64,000 nucleotides of DNA, from NCBI RefSeq assembly GCF_030295425.1, contig NZ_AP027081.1, positions 3,641,001 to 3,705,000 of the forward strand. The letters run 5' to 3'. A program made the translations under genes and the position numbers. The notes beneath the pieces were generated by a model. The model had not been told where the DNA came from, made no database searches, and worked only from the letters and a program-made list of their open reading frames with translations. The DNA comes from Mesoterricola sediminis. Lineage in GTDB: Bacteria; Acidobacteriota; Holophagae; Holophagales; Holophagaceae. Each line of letters begins with the position of its first letter. Within the stretch, counting starts at the first letter, position 1. Below, piece by piece: positions 25,292 through 34,800 of the stretch.

Positions 25292-26908
25292 ATGCTCCGA
25301 TCCGCCCTCGCTCTGCCGTTGGCCGTGGCTTGCGCCGCGACCCCTCCGCCGGCCCCGAAGCTGTTCCTGGCGGATGCCCGCAGCATCGCGCTCTTCCCCG
25401 GACCCGACCGGGACACCTGGCTCGTGTCCAGGAACGTGTCCGATCTCCAGGTGGCCCACCGGGAGGGGACCGGGTGGAGCGTCCCCGCGCCCCTGCCCTT
25501 CTGCGGCCCCCACCGGTACGGCGATCCCTGGTTCTCGCCGGACGGCGCCTGGCTCTATTTCTGGTCCAACCGCCACCCGGATCCGGCCCACACCGCGCCG
25601 GACAGCACCACGCACCTCTGGCGGGCCCGGCGCGCCGCGGAGGGCTGGGGCCCCGCCGAACACCTCCCCGTCACCGTGCAGGGCCAACCGGGAGGGCTGG
25701 TATTCCCGTCCCTGGCCCCGGACGGCGACCTGTACTTCACGAGCCAGCGGGGCTCCCTGGGACGCCGGGACCTCTTCCGGGCCCGCAAGACCGGCGAGGG
25801 CTTCGCGGCCCCGGAGAACCTCGGCCCCCCCGTGAACTCCGCGGCCGACGAGTTCGACGCGGCCCTGGATCCCACCGGCCAATGCCTGGTCTTCACCCGG
25901 GCCGACGCCACCGGCTGCGACCTGTTCCTGAGCCGCCGCGAGGGCGGCGGCTGGGGCGCGCCCCGCAAGCTTGGGCCCGAGGTGAACGGCAGCCACGGCG
26001 CCTACTGCCCCTCCTTCTCCCCCGATGGGAAGACTTTCTTCTTCACCACCCCGGGCGGAAGCGGCTGGGCGCCGGGCATCTACCAGGTGGGCGCCGAGGT
26101 CCTGGCCTTCCGCGCCCCCGCGGCGCCGGCGGTCCCCGTCGCGCCCGGGCGGATCTCGGTCCCCGGCGCCTTCGGCATCACCTTCAGTCCCGACGGGAAC
26201 ACCGTCTGCTTCGCCAGCGCCCGCGCCCAGATCAACCTCGCCCGGCGCCGGGCGCGGGTGGAGGAGCAGCTGGACCTGCCGTTCACCCAGGCCTACCACA
26301 ACCTCTCGCCGGCCCTGTCCCCGGACGGCGCCACCGCCATCTTCGCCTCCAACCGCCCGGGGCCCGGGGCCCGGTCCGACGCCAGCGCCCACCACGCCGC
26401 CTTCTGGATGACCCGCCGCGAGGCCGGGACCTGGGGCCCGCCCCGCTACCTGGACAACCTGGTGGACCCGTCCCGGGACCTCTTCATCGACTCCCCGTCC
26501 CTGGCCGCCGACGGCACCCTCTACTTCACCGCGGTCTCGGTGCCCGGCTCCAACCGCTCCCACCTGTTCTGCGCCGTGCCCGACGGCGACGGCTATCGCG
26601 CGCGCCCCCTGGGCCCCGAGCTGGACCGGCCCGATTCGGACCAATCCGACGTGGCCGTCTCCCCCGCCGGAGACCTCCTCGTGTTCTCCAGCGATCGCCC
26701 CGGAGGCGCCGGAGGCCTCGACCTCTACCAGAGCCGCCGCAGACCCGACGGCACCTGGGAACCCGCCCAGCCCCTGCACGCCTTGAACACCCCCGGGCCC
26801 GACGCGAACCCGCGGATCACCCCCGATGGGAAGACCCTGCTGTTCTTCAGCATCCGGGACGGAAAGCCCGGCATCTACGAGGTGCCGCTCCAGGCGTGCG
26901 GCCGCTAG
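25292..26908 (+). CDS. PD40 beta-propeller (TolB-like) lipoprotein
   Basis: 538 residues from the ATG giving MLRSALALPLAVACAAT; the cysteine after AVA could be a lipidation site. At least six PD40/WD40-like blades are visible by their repeated SPDG motif and following strands: WFSPDGAWLYFWSN, SLAPDGDLYFTSQR, SFSPDGKTFFFTT, TFSPDGNTVCFAS, ALSPDGATAIFASN and ITPDGKTLLFFS. The family includes TolB and OmpA-linked periplasmic propellers that mediate protein-protein contacts. No enzymatic residues are recognised. It follows the histidine kinase by 87 bases on the same strand. Confidence 0.85.
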   Translation: MLRSALALPLAVACAATPPPAPKLFLADARSIALFPGPDRDTWLVSRNVSDLQVAHREGTGWSVPAPLPFCGPHRYGDPWFSPDGAWLYFWSNRHPDPAHTAPDSTTHLWRARRAAEGWGPAEHLPVTVQGQPGGLVFPSLAPDGDLYFTSQRGSLGRRDLFRARKTGEGFAAPENLGPPVNSAADEFDAALDPTGQCLVFTRADATGCDLFLSRREGGGWGAPRKLGPEVNGSHGAYCPSFSPDGKTFFFTTPGGSGWAPGIYQVGAEVLAFRAPAAPAVPVAPGRISVPGAFGITFSPDGNTVCFASARAQINLARRRARVEEQLDLPFTQAYHNLSPALSPDGATAIFASNRPGPGARSDASAHHAAFWMTRREAGTWGPPRYLDNLVDPSRDLFIDSPSLAADGTLYFTAVSVPGSNRSHLFCAVPDGDGYRARPLGPELDRPDSDQSDVAVSPAGDLLVFSSDRPGGAGGLDLYQSRRRPDGTWEPAQPLHALNTPGPDANPRITPDGKTLLFFSIRDGKPGIYEVPLQACGR

Positions 26909-27060
26909 GCCCCCCCTGACCGAAGCCCGCAGCCAGGGCGGCGCGCGGGCCTTCCAGAGGCCCCCTCTCGGGGCACGTCCACCTACACCCATCCACCCAC
27001 CTGCCCTACACTGAGGGCTGCCTTCCGCTCGCTCGCTCAACCTCCCTTGCCGGGCCTCCC

Positions 27061-27600
27061 ATGACGCACACATCACCCTCCCGGTGGGGTTTCCCCCGGC
27101 CTGATTTCTCGGACCGCACCTTTTCCGCGCCCCGCGTGCATCCGGGGCAGCTGCCGGAGGGCACGCCCCTCGCACCGTTCTGGCGCCGCTTCCTGGCCCT
27201 GCTGGCCGACCTGGGGATCCTGCTCGCGGCCTGGCTGCCGTTGGCGCTGCTGGTCGCCCTGGCCCTCAGCCGCGGCGCCGCAGGCCATGCGCCCCACCGG
27301 GACATCGTCCTGGCCGCCAACGCCGGCCCCGGCAGCTGGGTGTTCCTCCCCCTGGCCCTGGGGTATTTCACCCTCGGCACATGGCTGGGCCATGGGCGAA
27401 CCCTGGGCAAGCGCCTCCTGGGAATCCGGGTCGTGCCGCTGGAGCACCCCCACCTGACCTTCTGGGCCTGCCTGGAGCGCACCCTGGGCTACTTCGCGTC
27501 CATGCTCGAGGGCGGGTTCGGCTTCCTTCAGTTCTTCATCCATCCGAACCGCCAGACCGTGCACGACCGCATCGCGGAGACGGTCGTCATCCGGCAGTAG
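27061..27600 (+). CDS. RDD-family membrane protein
   Basis: 179 residues. The RDD signature is present: FWRRFLALLADLGILLAAW (arginine and aspartate in the first helix) and, before the third helix, GRTLGKRLLGIRVV, with a typical closing segment VHDRIAETVVI. Three to four transmembrane helices. The family function is uncertain; some members affect ion tolerance. It is the last core gene before the island. Confidence 0.88.
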   Translation: MTHTSPSRWGFPRPDFSDRTFSAPRVHPGQLPEGTPLAPFWRRFLALLADLGILLAAWLPLALLVALALSRGAAGHAPHRDIVLAANAGPGSWVFLPLALGYFTLGTWLGHGRTLGKRLLGIRVVPLEHPHLTFWACLERTLGYFASMLEGGFGFLQFFIHPNRQTVHDRIAETVVIRQ

Positions 27601-27601
27601 C

Positions 27602-27857
27602 GGAACAGGTCCAGACCCCCCCTCCCCCGACGTCGCCTTCATCGAGGGCGCGAACCGCACCCGAAAGGGCCATGGACCCGCGTGCAGCGCGATCCTGCGT
27701 CCTATCGTCCTCAACCTCCTGCGGCAGGCCCCTGCGCCCGCGGGGAGCATCAAGTTCAGTCGGCTGTATGCCGCCATGTCCCCCGACCACCGGCTAGCGG
27801 CGCTCCTTCGGGTTCCCGCTCGCGAATTCGTCGATCCTGCGAAACCCCTCCCGGCAT
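27602..27857 (+). pseudogene. Possible gene remnant at the left edge of the island
   Basis: No start or complete gene is present, but one plus-strand frame reads protein-like for about 70 codons (for example RPIVLNLLRQAPAPAGSIKF, later LAALLRVPAREFVDP) and then runs into the transposase gene on the other strand. It may be the end of a gene destroyed by insertion of the IS5-type element or of the island. I cannot name it. Confidence 0.3.
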
Positions 27858-29222
27858 TCAGAGGGCCCCAGAGGCCTCCCGATCGAGCCGGAGCACCTCC
27901 AGGTGACGACAGAGGGCTTGTAGGGCCTCCCAGGCGTTGCCGGTGAGCATGTACAAAAGGGCCCTGAGGCGGGCCAGGATCTTCCGGAGGTTGTGCCCGG
28001 CCCCGCAGAGGATCGCGTTGATCGCGTCCCCTGCCATGCCTTTGAGGAAGTTCCGTCCCAGCAACCCGTCTGCTTTCATGTGCCCGATCTCCGGCTCCAC
28101 CGCGGATCGCCGTCGCAGGTGGCGCTTGAGGGTGTAGCCGAGCTTCCGGGTGCCGCTGATGAGGACCCGGCTTCGTTCCTCGGGAACTCCATGCCCCTTG
28201 TATCCTCGGTCAACGAAGGTGTGGGCCGGAACCTTGCCTATGAGCCGCTCGACCTGGTCGAGTTGACCTTCCAAGGTGTGGCCATCGTAGGGGTTGTCCG
28301 GGCAGGTCTGAATGCCGACGATGAAGCCTTCCTTGTGCGTGACGGCGAGGCTGACCTTCACCCCGAACTCGTAGGGGCGGTGGGCCTTCCCTTTGGCGAT
28401 GCACGCCACCTCGGGTGCATGCAGGCTGTAGATCTTGCCCTTGGTGAGCCGGGTCTGACCGAGAATGAGCTCCGCCAGAATCATGGTCCGCTTGTTGCGG
28501 TCGAAGGCGACATCGGACATCTTCCGCTCGACATCGCGCATCACCCGGCCGGCCATGGTCTTCAGGCTCTTCAGGACCTTCTTGGCGCGCTTGAATTGCC
28601 TGGCCTTGGAATGGCCGCCGTGCTTGCGGAAGGCCCGGTCCATCATCCGGCGGTAGCTCTGGCGCAGGACCAGACCTTCGTCCTTGGCCACGCGGAGCAT
28701 GGCTGCATGAACCTTGCGGTAGAGGCGCGCGTCGGTGGGGTGCTGCACATTCTTCGGCTGGACGGTGGTGTCCACGATGACCTTGTCGAAGCTCGTCTCG
28801 GTGATGGTCCGGGTGGCCTTGCCCGCCTCGATCGTGATCTGGAGCAGCTTCTCCACGCCCTTCTCGCCGATCCGCTGCCGCCAGCGGGTCATCTGGGTCG
28901 GATGAACGGGCAAGTCATGGCGGAAGAACTCCTCGCCGCAGAAGAACTGCCAGTAGGGGATCTCAACCCAGCGGGCAACGGTCAGCTCGTCGGAGAGGTT
29001 GAAGGTGTGCTTGAGGAGTTGGAGGCCGGCCATGAGCCGGGTGGGGACCGCCGGTCTGCCGTTGTTGGGGCAGTACATGGGCCGGAATTCAGCGGCGATT
29101 GCATCCCAATCGATGGCCGCGGCAAGGCGGACCAGCTCGTGGTTCATGTCCAGGGCTAGGTCCAGGCGCATGGTTCCCATCAGGGGGCGTTCGTGGGTGG
29201 TTGCCTTGGGCTTGGGCTTCAT
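27858..29222 (-). CDS. IS5-superfamily (IS1478-like) DDE transposase
   Basis: About 454 residues from the ATG giving MKPKPKATTHERPLMG; further in-frame codons lie upstream. Recognised by the N-terminal domain typical of the group (YCPNNGRPAVPTRLMAGLQL, then LSDELTVARWVEIPYWQFF), the first catalytic aspartate in VIVDTTVQPKN, and the C-terminal DRGYKGH and EPEIGHMKADGLLGRN segments carrying the other acidic residues. It appears intact. I could not identify matching terminal inverted repeats; the right end may have been hit by the IS21-family element, which begins about 105 bases away. The codon use is close to that of the host. Confidence 0.9.
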   Translation of the reverse strand: MKPKPKATTHERPLMGTMRLDLALDMNHELVRLAAAIDWDAIAAEFRPMYCPNNGRPAVPTRLMAGLQLLKHTFNLSDELTVARWVEIPYWQFFCGEEFFRHDLPVHPTQMTRWRQRIGEKGVEKLLQITIEAGKATRTITETSFDKVIVDTTVQPKNVQHPTDARLYRKVHAAMLRVAKDEGLVLRQSYRRMMDRAFRKHGGHSKARQFKRAKKVLKSLKTMAGRVMRDVERKMSDVAFDRNKRTMILAELILGQTRLTKGKIYSLHAPEVACIAKGKAHRPYEFGVKVSLAVTHKEGFIVGIQTCPDNPYDGHTLEGQLDQVERLIGKVPAHTFVDRGYKGHGVPEERSRVLISGTRKLGYTLKRHLRRRSAVEPEIGHMKADGLLGRNFLKGMAGDAINAILCGAGHNLRKILARLRALLYMLTGNAWEALQALCRHLEVLRLDREASGAL

Positions 29223-29398
29223 CGGTACACCGGAATCCGGGGGGTCGCCCCCTACTATCTTGTGTACCTCATACATGAAAAGTTTCATCAAGTTACTGAT
29301 TTATTTGTTGGTTGTACGTATTGCAGGTATCGGGCGACATCCGAAACTGACCCACTTGCGACACGAATTCTGACCCACCCCCCCGAAAGGAGGAGGGC

Positions 29399-30652
29399 AT
29401 GGAGTTCGAACCGCGGGACGCTGGTCTCCATAAGCCGGAGGCCAGGATGCTCGGAGACGGTGCAGTGGCCCAAATATTTGCTTTGCTGAACTTGGGCTGG
29501 TCGATCCGAAAGATCGCCCGGGAGGTCGGCCTCTCTCGGAATACGGTTCGGGACTGGGTTCGCGGAGGGCCGGACAGAAGCTATGGAAACGGCTCCCGGG
29601 CCGGCCTCCTGGACAGGTATTACTTCTGGTTCCAGAACCAGTTCAACGCCGGGGTGCGCAACGCCGATGTCCTCCGCCAGGAACTGGAGGCCATCGGCGT
29701 TTCCGTGAGCCTGCGGACCGTCGAGAGAGCCCTCCGCCCTTTCCGGCAGAGCTACGAAAGGGCTGAGCAGGCCACGGTCCGGTTCGAGACCCCGCCAGGC
29801 AAGCAGATGCAGGTGGACTTCGGGGAGAAGTGGTTGCAGATCGGGGGCGTCCGTCAGAAGCGTTATGTGTTCGTGGCGACCCTCGGCTACAGTCGGCGGT
29901 GCCATATCGAGATCTCCGGAAGCCTCCGCCAGCGGGATTGGATCATGGGCATCGAACGGGCCTTCCAGCACTTCGAGGGCGTCCCGGAGATCCTCCTAAC
30001 CGACAATGCCAAGCCACTGGTGGACAGGCGCAAGGCTGGTATCCCCGTCTTCCACCCGGAATTCGACGCCTTCTGCCGGCACTGGGGCACAGTTCCCAGG
30101 GCCTGCCAGCCGTTCCGGGCGAAAACGAAAGGCAAGGTGGAACGGAGCGTCGGCTATGCCAAAGGGAATGCCCTTGGCCGCGAGGGCTGGGAATCCGATG
30201 AGGCCCTGGACGAGCACCTGGTCTGGTGGATGCTCAACGTGGCCGACACCCGGATCCACGGGACCACCGGCGAGAGGCCGATAGATCGATTCCCGGCGGA
30301 GAAGGCGGCCTTGCGCCCGATGGGAAACCATCCCAGCTACCTCCGGGTGCGCCACCTGTCCAGGACGGTGGCCGCGGATGGGCGGATCGATGTGGATACC
30401 AACCGCTACAGCGTCCCGCCCCAGTTCATCGGGGCCACCCTGGAGGTGACCATTGAGGCCGACACCATCCAGGTGTTCTGCCAGGACCAAGTGATCGCGG
30501 AGCATCCGGTCCATCCTGGACGCCGCCAGGTCATCGAGGATCCCGGTCACGTCGTCAGCTTCACCAACGGCATCGCCCGGGTGGGCAAACCCGGCGAGAT
30601 CCGGCGGCCGCTCTCCCACTATGCCGCCATCGTGGGAGGTGAGGCATGGTAG
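29399..30652 (+). CDS. istA: IS21-family transposase IstA
   Basis: 417 residues. N-terminal helix-turn-helix (IFALLNLGWSIRKIAREVGL), then the rve/DDE integrase core with MQVDFGEKW (first aspartate), LLTDNAK (second aspartate) and the glutamate in GKVERSVGYAKGN, followed by a beta-rich C-terminal DNA-binding region (RYSVPPQFIGATLEVTI). The ATG follows GGAGGAGGGC. It overlaps istB by 7 bases, as usual in this family. Complete and probably functional. Confidence 0.95.
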   Translation: MEFEPRDAGLHKPEARMLGDGAVAQIFALLNLGWSIRKIAREVGLSRNTVRDWVRGGPDRSYGNGSRAGLLDRYYFWFQNQFNAGVRNADVLRQELEAIGVSVSLRTVERALRPFRQSYERAEQATVRFETPPGKQMQVDFGEKWLQIGGVRQKRYVFVATLGYSRRCHIEISGSLRQRDWIMGIERAFQHFEGVPEILLTDNAKPLVDRRKAGIPVFHPEFDAFCRHWGTVPRACQPFRAKTKGKVERSVGYAKGNALGREGWESDEALDEHLVWWMLNVADTRIHGTTGERPIDRFPAEKAALRPMGNHPSYLRVRHLSRTVAADGRIDVDTNRYSVPPQFIGATLEVTIEADTIQVFCQDQVIAEHPVHPGRRQVIEDPGHVVSFTNGIARVGKPGEIRRPLSHYAAIVGGEAW

Positions 30653-31422
30653 ATCCCCGCCTCGAACGCCTGGAGCGTCACCTGACCCGGCTGAAGCTGG
30701 TCAGCACCCGGGAACGCCTGGACACCCTCCTGGACCGCGGAGCTCAGAACGAAATGAGTTTCCTCGACTTCCTGGACCTGGTGATCAAGGAGGAAATCGA
30801 GAGCAAGGACCAGAAGCGCGCCCGGATGCGGATCCAGATGGCCAAGTTCCCCTTGGACCGGCGCATGGAGGACTACGACTTCAGCCTGCAGCCCAGCCTG
30901 GACCGGCGCCTTGTGGCGGAGCTGGAGACGGGACGCTACGTCGCCAACGCAACGAATGTCCTGCTCCTGGGGCCGCCGGGCGTGGGAAAGACCCATCTGG
31001 CCATCGCCCTAGCCCGGAAAGCCATCGAGCAGGGCTACAGCGCCCGGTTCATCCATGCCGCGGACCTGGTCTACCAGTTGGCGGCGGCCTCGGACCACGG
31101 GGCGCTGGATGAGGCCCTCAGGGTTTTCGCCCGCCCCCATGTCCTGGTCGTCGACGAGCTCGGCTACCTGCCCATGGAGCGCAGGTCAGGGCATCTGTTC
31201 TTTCATCTGGTGAGGAAGCGATACGAGAAGGGCAGCCTGATGATCACCAGCAACCAGCCCGTGGGCTCCTGGGGGGAGATGCTGGGGGACGAGGTGGTCG
31301 CGACGGCCATCCTGGACAGGCTCCTGCACCACAGCCACATCGTGACGATCAAGGGCGAGAGCTACCGCCTCAAGGAAAAGCGCCGGGCTGGCGTCGTGCC
31401 AGCCAAGGAAGTGGCCGGATGA
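30646..31422 (+). CDS. istB: IS21-family helper ATPase IstB
   Basis: 258 residues, DnaC-like AAA+ ATPase. Walker A GPPGVGKTHLA, Walker B VLVVDELGYLPM, and the sensor region MITSNQPVGSWGEMLGD are intact. IstB oligomerises on DNA and activates IstA at the target site. The start overlaps the istA stop. The element's right inverted repeat follows about 85 bases after the stop. Confidence 0.96.
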   Translation: MVDPRLERLERHLTRLKLVSTRERLDTLLDRGAQNEMSFLDFLDLVIKEEIESKDQKRARMRIQMAKFPLDRRMEDYDFSLQPSLDRRLVAELETGRYVANATNVLLLGPPGVGKTHLAIALARKAIEQGYSARFIHAADLVYQLAAASDHGALDEALRVFARPHVLVVDELGYLPMERRSGHLFFHLVRKRYEKGSLMITSNQPVGSWGEMLGDEVVATAILDRLLHHSHIVTIKGESYRLKEKRRAGVVPAKEVAG

Positions 31423-31557
31423 TGGTCGCGCCCGCCGGGATGTCCTCCGCTACGGCCTACGGCCTCCGCTCCGGACACCCCGGCGGCTTCAATTTCCAAC
31501 TACCAGGTGGGTCAGTTTTCGTGTCGCCTGGTGGGTCGATTCTGATGTCGCTTGACA

Positions 31558-31849
31558 GCAGGGCCGACTACACAAGGTCTGGGAGGAGGTGTGCACCCGA
31601 GCTGGCGTGGAGGACCTGAACATCCACGACTTCCGATCGTTGGCAGCCAGTGAGGCCGAGGCGCAGGGCCTCGGGCCCAAGACCGGCGCGGCTATCCTCG
31701 GACACAAGGACATCCGAACCACCCTGAAACATTACACCCGGGCCAGGAAGACCCGAGAGGCCGCTGCCAAGGTGGCGGCGCCCATCGCAAGGGCGCTTTC
31801 CGGGAAGGCACCCGGCCCAAGAAAAACCCCGGAAGAGGAGCAAGAATAG
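31558..31849 (+). pseudogene. Tyrosine recombinase/integrase, C-terminal fragment
   Basis: About 95 codons remain, beginning inside the catalytic domain next to the IS21 end: RLHKVWEEVCTRAG, then HDFRSLAASEAEAQGLG with the H-x-x-R of the active site, ILGHKDIRTTLKHYTR with the second histidine and the nucleophile tyrosine, and a charged tail to the stop. The N-terminal and arm-binding domains are missing. Reading across the original junction (IS21 removed) does not restore integrase sequence, so the gene was already broken, probably by the IS5-type element. It is the likely integrase of the genomic island that follows. Confidence 0.82.
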
Positions 31850-31876
31850 AAAATCTATAGAGAAAGTTCATTTATT

Positions 31877-34800
31877 TCAGTTACTACATGCTATTACCAA
31901 CTCACAATCAACTGTCTCTTTCAAATAGGTTGCAGTTGAGGCTAACACCATATTCTGCTCGGACGTCCTATTCATTACAGATAACCCAGGCTGAACAATG
32001 ACAATTTCGAAGCCAATTTCTTTGTACTTTGAGTTCTTTAGAAGATGATTCAAGACCAACCTATCTCCCCGGAGAAATCTCGAGACCGGGAGAGGGAATT
32101 TGCTCTCGCGGTTAATCAAATGATTCCTGAGGTCTTTAAAGCGCCATTTCCACTTAGAGGACCTGACCGCCTGAGAGCATACTTTGTCGACATCCGAAAT
32201 CCGACTTCCAACTGTGTCTGAACCAGCAAATTTGCAATGAACAAGGGTTAATTGGATCTTCGTTTCTGCTTCCTTCAAGCAAACCAGATCAGCGGCTTCG
32301 CCTGCCCCATCATCATTAAAAACGATATCAAAGTCATTTTCGATAAAGTATGAAGCCGCCTTATTCTGAATGGAATCCGACCTCGAAAAACCATTTTTCC
32401 ATATCGATTCTTTTTTAAAATCTACCCCGTCCCACTCCCAAATATCAAATCTCCAATCTTCGACATGAATATCTTTGGGATCCTTTGGCTTGATCAGCAA
32501 ACCGCCATCCATTTCCCATAAATTAACGAACCTCACAATTGGAGGATAGTCCGAGAAATATTGTTCTGCCGTAACACATAGTGAGCCTATCTCGACATAC
32601 AATTTCTCTCCATCAATCTGAGTTACCCTGTGGCCAAATTCAGCCCCGAGTTCTATTCTAAATATTCCAAGAGCCGAATCGCCATCAACACACAAAATAA
32701 AATCGACGGATATTGCGGTAGAATCATTATATTGAATGTCAATCAAATACAATGGCCAACTACTGCCAATATCACCGCCATGGGAAAACTTAACTCTTTC
32801 CTCAGATACGCCCAACAACTCCACTGGCCAATCAACACCCAACACAGCAATCTGAGGGATTGAGACAATTGGTTCGGGTATAAGAACATTAGAAATGATA
32901 TTATCCACTGAAATATTATCATCTATCAACTTTGCCCCAATTTCTCCAAACCACCCGACAAGCTGCGGAATAGTTCCAGCATCTTTTGACCAAACGCGTC
33001 CTTTAGCTGAACAACCAATTGCGATTCTCTTTCCATTTTCCCAGCCCGCACCACTCACATTATTCTTAACCGAGCCAGCTCCTTCTGTTACAGTAAGAGC
33101 CTGCATAACATCAGCGCCTGTATACATTGCATAGCTTAGATTTCGCCGCCCATATTTTTTAACACCCATGGACTGGAAAATTAGCCTCTTGATTCCTCCA
33201 AGAGAACGAAAAACTTGTTCACCTGCCACTAAATTTGCTTCTCCAGAGACAGCCATTGCCATTTCACCAAAACAAGAGTCCTTATTAGAAGAAGCCAAGA
33301 AGAGTAAGGATTTTTTTTCATCGAAATGCAATACAAATAGATCCCAAGAGCTATCCCAAAGAACTTTCGTTTTTAGCCAACCTGGTTTCCCTACAGATTT
33401 GGTGACGAAGAATAAAGTATTATCCTTCTCATTCAACCATGCCGCCTTAACCTGGAAGTCATCACTTAACCCATTGAAAAATCTTTTCGGGAAAAATTCT
33501 TTAGCCCTGTACACCAAAGCACTGTACACAGGCCGCAAAACCCTTGGAGAAATAACTTCCTCTCTATCTAAATCTACCAACTTTTGAGAATTAGCTAAAA
33601 ATTCAACAAGTGCTTGGTGTTCCCTTACTGCCGAGGAGCTCATCTCTCTTAAAAGTTTATTCCAATCAGCATCTTGGCTATATAGACATTCTAATGCTGA
33701 AGAGATATTTTCTTCTGCGATATTTCCAATTACTTTTGCGTTTCCTATATTAGCATCTGAAACACGTGTAAAGCGCCCAATAAATTGAAGAAATACACTT
33801 AAGCTTTGCACCATATCATGAATTGCGGCAATCTTAAGCCTTGGCATATCAAAACCCTCACCGAGCATGCCAACACACACCACAATTCGACAACCACCCG
33901 AATACAATACCCCCAATCGCTCTGAAATGTTTTCAAGGTTGGCATACAGTATCATTGGGTTTAGATCGTCAGCGATTGACTTATATTCTTGAAACACCAA
34001 TTTAGCTCGAGCAACCGTTTTACATTTGGCCATCAAAATGTGGTCATAACCATTTTCTAGATCCAGTCTTAACTCTTCAACTGCTTTTTCAGAAATAGCC
34101 CTGTCAGCATATTCCGGTACAAGCTCAAAAATGGGTATAAATTCGATGGGCTTAAAGTATGAATCTTTTTGAGCTGTGCCTAACGGATAATTAAAAATTA
34201 CTTTTCCATCAACCAATTCACCATCTCGCCTAAAAGGCGTGGCAGTAAATTGCAAAATCTTCTTGCCGTCGAAAGCTCGCTTGATTTGATCCCAGCCACT
34301 TGCGGCAAGGTGATGCGCCTCATCAAAGATCACAGCTTCGCATTTGGATGCCACTTCCTGAAGCAGCCCAGGGTTTATTCCAGCCAATGAACTGGCGGTA
34401 CATATAACAACATTGCATTGATCAAAGATTGAGATTGATTCAAACGATTTAATCTTTTTATATATTATACCAACGATTGGGTTCTTAGAGTTTTCTCTCA
34501 AAATACCTAATTTTTTTAAAATTCCATGTTGTATAAATTTTTTCATCGCCTGAGTCCGCAATGCATCCCATGGCACAACCACAAGTAGCGGACCTCGCAA
34601 ATAGGCCGCCATTGTGGCCAACATTGTCTCGGTCTTACCAGTGCCTGTTGGCATAACGATCGTTGCAGGAGATTCGTCAAGGCTCCAATGAGAACCGATA
34701 GCATGTAATGCGCCTAGCTGTGGAGGTCGGAGACCATTAGAGACCAGGCATCCATCCGCACCCATTCGCTGTGCCGAGAAGGAAAAATTTTTAGCCCATT

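Larger units (their letters stand above)
29328..31557 (+). mobile_element. Complete IS21-family insertion sequence with 5-bp target duplication
   Basis: The ends match as inverted repeats: the left end starts TATCGGGCGACATCCGAAAC and the right end read inward starts TGTCAAGCGACATCAGAATC. Each end has two internal repeats of the pattern GCGACA...TGACCCAC(C), as in IS21-type multiple binding sites. Directly outside, GCAGG occurs on both sides (29323-29327 and 31558-31562), a 5-bp target site duplication. It encodes istA and istB. The element sits at the junction between the IS5-type element and the integrase remnant. Confidence 0.88.

Noticed and set aside
23711-27175. Very long open frame on the minus strand (over 1100 codons), antisense to the kinase and PD40 genes
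   Set aside because: Low-complexity, G/A/E-rich translation without domains, overlapping two genes with clear motifs; an effect of high GC content.
27602-27857. Second copy of the tRNA-Ser 3' end as left attachment site of the island
   Set aside because: I found no stretch resembling the tRNA-Ser T arm and acceptor here, so tRNA-Ser as attachment site remains unproven.
27840-29327. Terminal inverted repeats of the IS5-type element
   Set aside because: Comparing both flanks by eye gave no convincing matching ends, so only the transposase gene is annotated.
31850-31876. Promoter or terminator between the integrase remnant and the helicase gene
   Set aside because: Only 27 AT-rich bases; no stable hairpin or paired promoter boxes.
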